Assembly (NCBI GenBank): GCA_022661535.1
Contig: JAKULF010000004.1
Coordinates: 4,712,001-4,776,000 of the forward strand
From: Eutypa lata
Taxonomy: Eukaryota > Ascomycota > Sordariomycetes > Xylariales > Diatrypaceae
Direction: 5' to 3'
Length of the DNA: 64,000 nucleotides
Below are positions 58,578 to 64,000 of the stretch, piece by piece. The position numbers were made by a program, and so were the translations under genes. Positions within the stretch are counted from its first letter, which is position 1. Each line of letters opens with the position of its first letter. The notes under the pieces are model-generated. The model ran no database searches, was not told the DNA's origin, and saw only the letters and a program-made list of their open reading frames with translations.

Positions 58578-61266
58578 ATGGATGCAACTCGTTCCCAAAC
58601 CTCACGACCTACTCCAGCAACTAGATACCTCTCAATCGGCTCAGCACCGATTGAGTCTCACGATGACTTTTTCTGTATTGAACCCACGGAGCCATTCCAA
58701 TGGAAGCAGCCACTTCAGTCATGCTTAGATCCGCAATCAGCAAGAATTGAAGATAGGGGCATGTACAAAAAAGGGGGATATCATCCAATTGAACTCAACG
58801 ATTACCTCTACCAACGTTATGTGGTTATGCACAAGCTCGGATACGGAAACTCATCCACGGTTTGGTTATGCTGGGACAATGATGACCGTACACTGGTTGC
58901 CGTGAAGGTTTTGATGGCAGATAAGTCATCAGAGTATAGCCCGGAATTGATGATTAAGCGGCATTTTAGAGAAAAGTGTCGGACGGAGCTGGAGTTCAAC
59001 CATATTTTCATTCCCCTGGAACACTTCTGGATCAATGGACCAAATGGCCGTCACTTGTGCTTTGTGACTCAGCTCTTGGGTCCTCCTCTGAGTCGTGCTA
59101 TTCCAGGGGTTGGTATGGATGCGCCGGGTTTTCTGACAGACTTGTGCTATCAAACAAGTATGGCTCTATGCTACCTTCATAGGAAAGGCGTATGCCATGG
59201 TGGTAAGTGGTCCTATTGATCTCCCCATACACGTATTTCAACATGACTATTAACAATCCTTAGATTTGCGGCCTGAGAAGATAATGATGCAGCTCGATTA
59301 TGAGGCTATGTGCGGCCGCGATCTGAAAAAGTACCTTGGCCCAATTATCACACATCCATTTGAGAAATCGCCCACCGATATACAACCACAATCCGGACAC
59401 CCTAGGTACCTGGTAGAACCCGCTGACCTGGAATTGCTCGAAAGTACGTTCCGCAGTGGTGTTGTAGCAATTATCGGGTTCGGGCAGGCATCTCTAGCTC
59501 AGCAAAACCCACAGCTCCAGCGCTTTGACTTGAGATACGCTGCTCCAGAGATGTTTATCACTAGGAAGCGGGATGGCCACGCGAGTGACATTTGGTCTCT
59601 TGCATGTACCATTTACAATATCAGGACCCAGGGACAACTCCTGGGTTCAATAAGTTCGATTTCTGATCTCCTTGGATTCTTAGGCTGGGCTTTCGGGCCG
59701 ATCCCGTCACCTATGAGAAGTGGCGTAGAAGACCTCCTACCCCGTGGCTCTATCATCCAAGAATTAGGCGAAAAGGATAGATTTGTGCTTCGAGCAGGGA
59801 CCGACAAACCAGAGCACTCAAAGAAAAGCGATCGTCATTACTTACCTAAAAGCTGGGTAAAATATCGTTCTGAACTGAGTAGTATCTTGTCAGGCCATAA
59901 TTCGAATACGATGTCGACGTTACTCCCGAAGGACTGGAGGAAATGGCGCAGAGTTCGACAACAGCGTGAGAAGTATACCGGTTATCCCACATTGCTTCAC
60001 GAGGATCTGAGTCGGGAGCGGATTATATACGAGAAGAGTTTATCAGTATTAGGCGATGAAATTCTGGACAGCTCGGGAGACGAAGACCAACAAAACGAAG
60101 AAAGCGACCCACCCACACCAATCGGTGCCTGGTCACCACCAACCACACCCCTCTCCGAATGGGATCCTATTGAAGATATCCGAAGATCGGAGGAAGAAGA
60201 ATATCAGGGGGCTTTCACCCAAGAGGAGCTGCGTCTCCTGGATGAGATGGACCGCCATAGAACAGTCCAGGCGATCGGGTATCGAGCAAGACTCTTGGAG
60301 GAATGGGAGGACAAATATTATCCAATGAAAGCGAGGCTCAAGGAGGCGGTGCGCGAGCAAATAGACGGACTGAATCTACTTACAGATGTCGTAGGGGTCT
60401 CTACTTCAGAACATGACAAGGTTCACAAAAAACTAATGAGTCTAGTTCGTGACAGGCGCCTAGCGAAAAAGGCTGCAAGAGAGGCAGCCCAGGCCAAGGA
60501 AGGACAGCACATACAGGAGGAAGGCCTAGAAGGAGAGTCGAACAAGAAAGAGAGTGTACTTGGAGGGGAGACTCTAGTAGACGATTTGGTGTCAACACAA
60601 GCGAGCAAAGAGGTGGGACCCGAAGGCACAGCCACCTCAACGGAGAAGACGCCACTTAAAGATGAATATGATCTACTACCAGAACAAGAGCTCGAGGGAA
60701 CGCCAGACAAAGTTGGGGTTATAGTAGATCCCGAGAAACCACTGTCTCCAGCAGAGCTCCTGACAACGGATGCCCCAGACCCATCAGGGACACAAGAAGT
60801 GCGACATGGAGAGGGACAACACGAAATACCATCAGAGGTTGATGGAGAAACGACACCACGCGATACCACCTGGCCAAAGGATATAGACTCCATGCGATAT
60901 CACACACGCCAACAGGTATCCGACGAAATTCAGATAGGAGGGAAGAGGCCGCTAGCCGAGATCGACTGGAAGCAGTGGACGCCTAGCAGAAAGAGACCAC
61001 GCGTGGAATATTTGATCGGGCGTAATGTACGTGATCAGGTAGACAGTGTCGAGCTGCCCGACGGTGGCGGGAAGAAAACGACGTATCGCCTACAGAAAGA
61101 GGAAGTAGACCTACTGGCAGATCTACTCAACAAGATGTTGAAGAATGATCCTAGGGGCCGGATCGGATTCCCCGAGGTGTTGAAGCACAAGTGGTTTGGC
61201 GACCGTTGGAAGTGCATGGTTGGGAGCATCTACGCATTACACGCTGCTAGGGACTGGCCGGGTTGA
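58578..61266 (+). CDS. SRPK-like protein kinase with large C-lobe insert, DFG altered
   Basis: Two exons, 58578-59202 and 59264-61266, encode 875 aa; the 61-bp intron splits CHG-D. SRPK-type kinases phosphorylate Ser-Arg splicing proteins. The N-lobe has LGYGNSSTVWLCWDN and an intact VAVKVL lysine. The catalytic loop is HGDLRPEKIMM: His207 and Asp209 are kept, but the usual Asn is Lys. The DFG motif reads GFG (IIGFGQA, Gly280 for Asp), which should impair magnesium binding. The activation-segment end RYAAPE and SDIWSLACTIY are normal. About 430 residues then intervene, acidic and Ser/Thr/Glu-rich with coiled-coil character (RAKEAAREAAQAKEG-like), before the final subdomain LLNKMLKNDPRGRIGFPEVL and KHKWF. 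Activity is uncertain. A large insertion in SRPK kinases is usual, but it normally sits between the lobes, not this far along. Confidence 0.87.
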
Positions 61267-61655
61267 AAAGCAAACGATGATGGATTATTAGTGTAAACTG
61301 CCTATTTATAGTATCTCCTAGGTCGATAATACTCTCTAGTGAGTGTACCTAGAAATACCTGAAGACTGGAAAGCCCTCGTCAATACATGACGGTACTGAT
61401 AAAAAATCGAATATCCTTGATCCATACGATCTTAGTTTAACTAAAGGACTTGAAAACAGACATCCTGTCTTGATAGCCTCCGTAAATCACAATATGAAGA
61501 CGCCTGTCTGTTTGTGAATCCTTTCCTTTCCTTTCATTCCTTTCCTTTCTTAACAATCGAGCAAAAGCAAAACCCTGGACCGCAATACCACACGTTGCTA
61601 TCGCGGCAGAACAAAACCAGGAGACAAAACCACATCTCCGGGGGGTTTGAGAGGC
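61267..61655. other. Convergent intergenic spacer
   Basis: 3' ends of the kinase (+) and SET gene (-). A CTTTCCTTTCATTCC-type pyrimidine repeat lies at 61520-61548. Nothing else seen. Confidence 0.6.
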
Positions 61656-63017
61656 TTAAGAATACCAGTTCAAACTTGAGCATGTGAGCTCAGAGCATTC
61701 TGCGTTGGTGAGAGGCTGACAGGCGCCGCAGGTGCACCGGAAACCCCACTTCTGGAATAGAACCGGGGGAGTCCCGCCATAGAAGATGGTAAGTTCCGTT
61801 TTGGCGGGAATGTCCTTGCTTGCCTTAAGAACAAGGCACTGCTTTGCCTTGTTGTAAGAGAATTCAAGGTTGTTACGCTTGGGACAAGCGTTGTTAAACC
61901 GACTGGCAACCAAGAAGATGCTAAGACCCTCGGTAGTCGCGAAACTATTTAGATGCCGTTAGAACACCACGCTATTATACCCAGGACAACATATTCCAAG
62001 CCAATGTAGCAAACTCACCCGTTCGTGCGGAAGATAGCCGTCTTTCGGTCAATTCTCGGGCTTTGGTAGTACGCGTGAAGCCGGTTAAACGAAGCTTGGT
62101 AGTCTGGGTGCAGCTGCTCGAGTACGTCATACAAGTTTCGCTCAGTTGCGTGGAAGAGCGCCTTTTCGGTCAGAATCACAGTTCCTTGTTCGATGTCGCG
62201 AACAGAAAATGCACCTAAGCCTGACAGATGCGAATCCTGGATCTGGAAGTACTCATTCGCGTACAACTCAGGATAGCCGATCGGCGGCAAAGGGTCCTCA
62301 GCCGTGAATTTCGGGCTGCAGTCTCCAGGGATCAAAGGCTCACTCTGGTGGTAGTCATCATCATCATCATCGTCGTCGTAGTCTGCGACGCGACCGATGC
62401 TGCCCATGATCACTCCATCGTCTGAATCAGAACTTCCTTCGCAGATCATTGAAGAGGATGGAGAACCTCCACTATAACATATATTAGTATGGAATCCTTT
62501 ACACTTGGCAAGGGAAGACTGTGTCAACATACCGGCTGCTGAGACGAAAGAGGGGGTATCCTCCGTAGTCGGGCAATCTGATGAAACCTGGGGACGCGAT
62601 GATGGTCTCGTCCGATGAGCCTTGGCTTGTTAGTGAAGTTACCAGTAATTCAACAAATCGCTAGCCCAACTTACGACTTCCAACCGTCGTGTCATCTGAG
62701 CTCCCGAGATAGGAAGCCTCGTCATTGACAACAATTGTGTCATCAGAATCTTCGTCATCGATCAAGTACGCGAGTGCATCCTGTTCGTCTTCATCCGACA
62801 TGTCCGGGGAAAGCACCGTCTTGTAAAATGTCAGTTACTATAAAGCGCAGTATAATGCAACAGGCATACTCACAATGGGAGTCCAAGGGCGCGCGCTGGC
62901 TCCGCTACCCTCGCGACCATCAAGTTGGCCGTTGTTGTCATCGCGACTGCCGTGATCATAGGTCTCATCTTGGTATGACACATGGTCAGGGACCTCCAGC
63001 TCCGAATAATCGGTCAT
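61656..63017 (-). CDS. SET-domain protein
   Basis: Five exons, 62874-63017, 62675-62819, 62533-62620, 62019-62471 and 61656-61944, give 372 aa. ATG 63017 is the first ATG of the open frame. SET domains transfer methyl groups from S-adenosylmethionine to lysine. The N-terminal 190 residues are acidic and disordered, with an Asp run (DYDDDDDDDDY). The SET part begins near YFQIQDSHLSGLGAFSV and EQGTVILTEKALF. The catalytic core is FNNACPKRNNLEF, where most members have NHSC, then KDIPAKTELTIFYGG and the post-SET WGFRCTCGAC. The protein stops soon after at NWYS. This is a fungal stand-alone SET protein with substrate unknown; the altered NHSC motif makes activity uncertain. Exon 2 (62675-62819) is the one duplicated at 42.6 kb. 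Confidence 0.86.
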
Positions 63018-64000
63018 GACGTTAATAGACAGGAAAGTCCGACCGGTCTTGTTAGGAAATTGATGTAGGGGAAGGTCCGACACTGCCGAACTGAAGTGAA
63101 TTTAAAGGAGATGATGATAAGAAGTAGGTAGTGTCTGTAGTATTGATAGTATCGCTCCTTCCTGGAGTGGTTCTGAGACTAGATGGATGGGGTGTTAGTA
63201 TTTGGATAATAAAAGTTAAGATCGAGAATCACTTGTCCAACAGATTTTCCAGTCGCGATAACTAGGAAAACCTCAAGGCAAAAGGAATCTGTGCATTCTT
63301 TTCTGTGGTTTGCCGTGTTGATATGTTGCAAGAGGTGTGGTTTGTGAATCAAGTGTGATGATAAATAGAAACACTTACTAGAAAAGGGTCTGATGTTTCC
63401 TCGAAAGACGCCTCGTGGAGGAAGGAGAGAGGAAAATGAAGAGGAAATGATACTAGTGTGAATAAACAAACGAATAATATTGATAGTGGAAGGTGGTAAT
63501 GTGGATAGGAAAGTTAGACAAATCTAAACTTCAATGTGTAGAAGTTTATTGGTCTTGCGTGGTGCAAGTTCTGGTTCTGAGAGAGACGAATGATGGAGAT
63601 GGAGATGGAGATGGAGATGGAAAGGGTGAAAAGAAAGGCTATGGTAGTATGAGGCGCGTGTTCCTTCCACTTGCAACATACAATAATATTCACTTTGTTG
63701 TGTTACAATATTTTTGATAATGACATCAACGACAACAAGTTTCATATCTCTAAAGGGAAATGAGGGTGGAAGCCTTCCTTGGAAACAACGGATTAGAGCG
63801 GCAGTAGATGGAGAGATGGGAGACACCGCCTGTCACTAAATCCCCATGATATTTCTCTCTGCACTGGTGGGCTACAGTTTCTTCACAGATAAGGAAAATG
63901 GATGACCATTCCTTATCGCAGCTGCACAAATTGGATGAGTTGGATGTTAGTGTCTGCAACATATATCTACTTAGTACCACTTTGTGATGATTTATTATTT
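63018..64000. other. Upstream region of the SET gene, no gene seen
   Basis: Includes a GGAGAT hexamer repeat at about 63594-63620. An acceptor-like TTCACTTCAG just above the SET gene start leaves room for a further 5' exon. No other coding signal was found up to the window end. Confidence 0.5.

Overview
The window is nuclear DNA of a filamentous ascomycete (Pezizomycotina, probably a Sordariomycete). The evidence is widely spaced genes on both strands, short introns of about 54-128 bp with GT..AG ends and CTAAC/CTAAT branch sites, long low-complexity N-termini, a 2EXR-family gene, and an LTR repeat pair whose differences are mostly C-to-T and G-to-A, as repeat-induced point mutation (RIP) produces. 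No bacterial operon, CRISPR array, rRNA gene or intact tRNA gene was seen. All exon borders were worked out by eye from splice signals and frame continuity.

Layout. 1-7.4 kb: gene-poor, with the wreck of a secreted lysophospholipase/phospholipase B gene (about 5.28-6.31 kb). 7.4-15.4 kb: a large BRCT-domain protein (+) converging on a CDF zinc transporter (-). 15.4-24.3 kb: about 9 kb with no gene I can support. 24.3-27.4 kb: a six-exon GH3 beta-glucosidase with a PA14 insert. 28.4-30.3 kb: a C2H2 zinc-finger protein built from ten exons, eight of them 42-78 nt long, separated by nine phase-0 introns with look-alike ends. 31.4-34.4 kb: a decayed LTR element containing a reversed Copia gag fragment. 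34.5-36.8 kb: Cdc1-type metallophosphoesterase. 37.8-39.5 kb: a kinase-fold protein lacking the catalytic residues. 41.3-43.4 kb: an acidic zinc-finger protein converging on a small Arg-rich single-pass membrane protein. 45.1-47.7 kb: peroxisomal ABCD transporter. 51.6-53.2 kb: Psr1-type phosphatase. 54.7-58.0 kb: a small metallophosphoesterase, a 2EXR protein and an unknown protein. 58.6-61.3 kb: a second degenerate kinase with a very large acidic insertion. 61.7-63.0 kb: a SET-domain protein.

The housekeeping genes (BRCT chromatin/DNA-damage protein, zinc transporter, Cdc1, ABCD transporter, Psr1 phosphatase) serve unrelated processes and form no cluster. The accessory genes are the interesting part. 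The zinc-finger gene at 28.4-30.3 kb looks as if it grew by insertion of symmetrical phase-0 mini-exons or of related introns. A block of about 105 bp next to the 41-kb zinc-finger gene is duplicated from, or into, the N-terminal exon of the SET gene 20 kb away. In the 41-kb gene this block lies just behind a stop codon that a possible 75-nt intron would remove.
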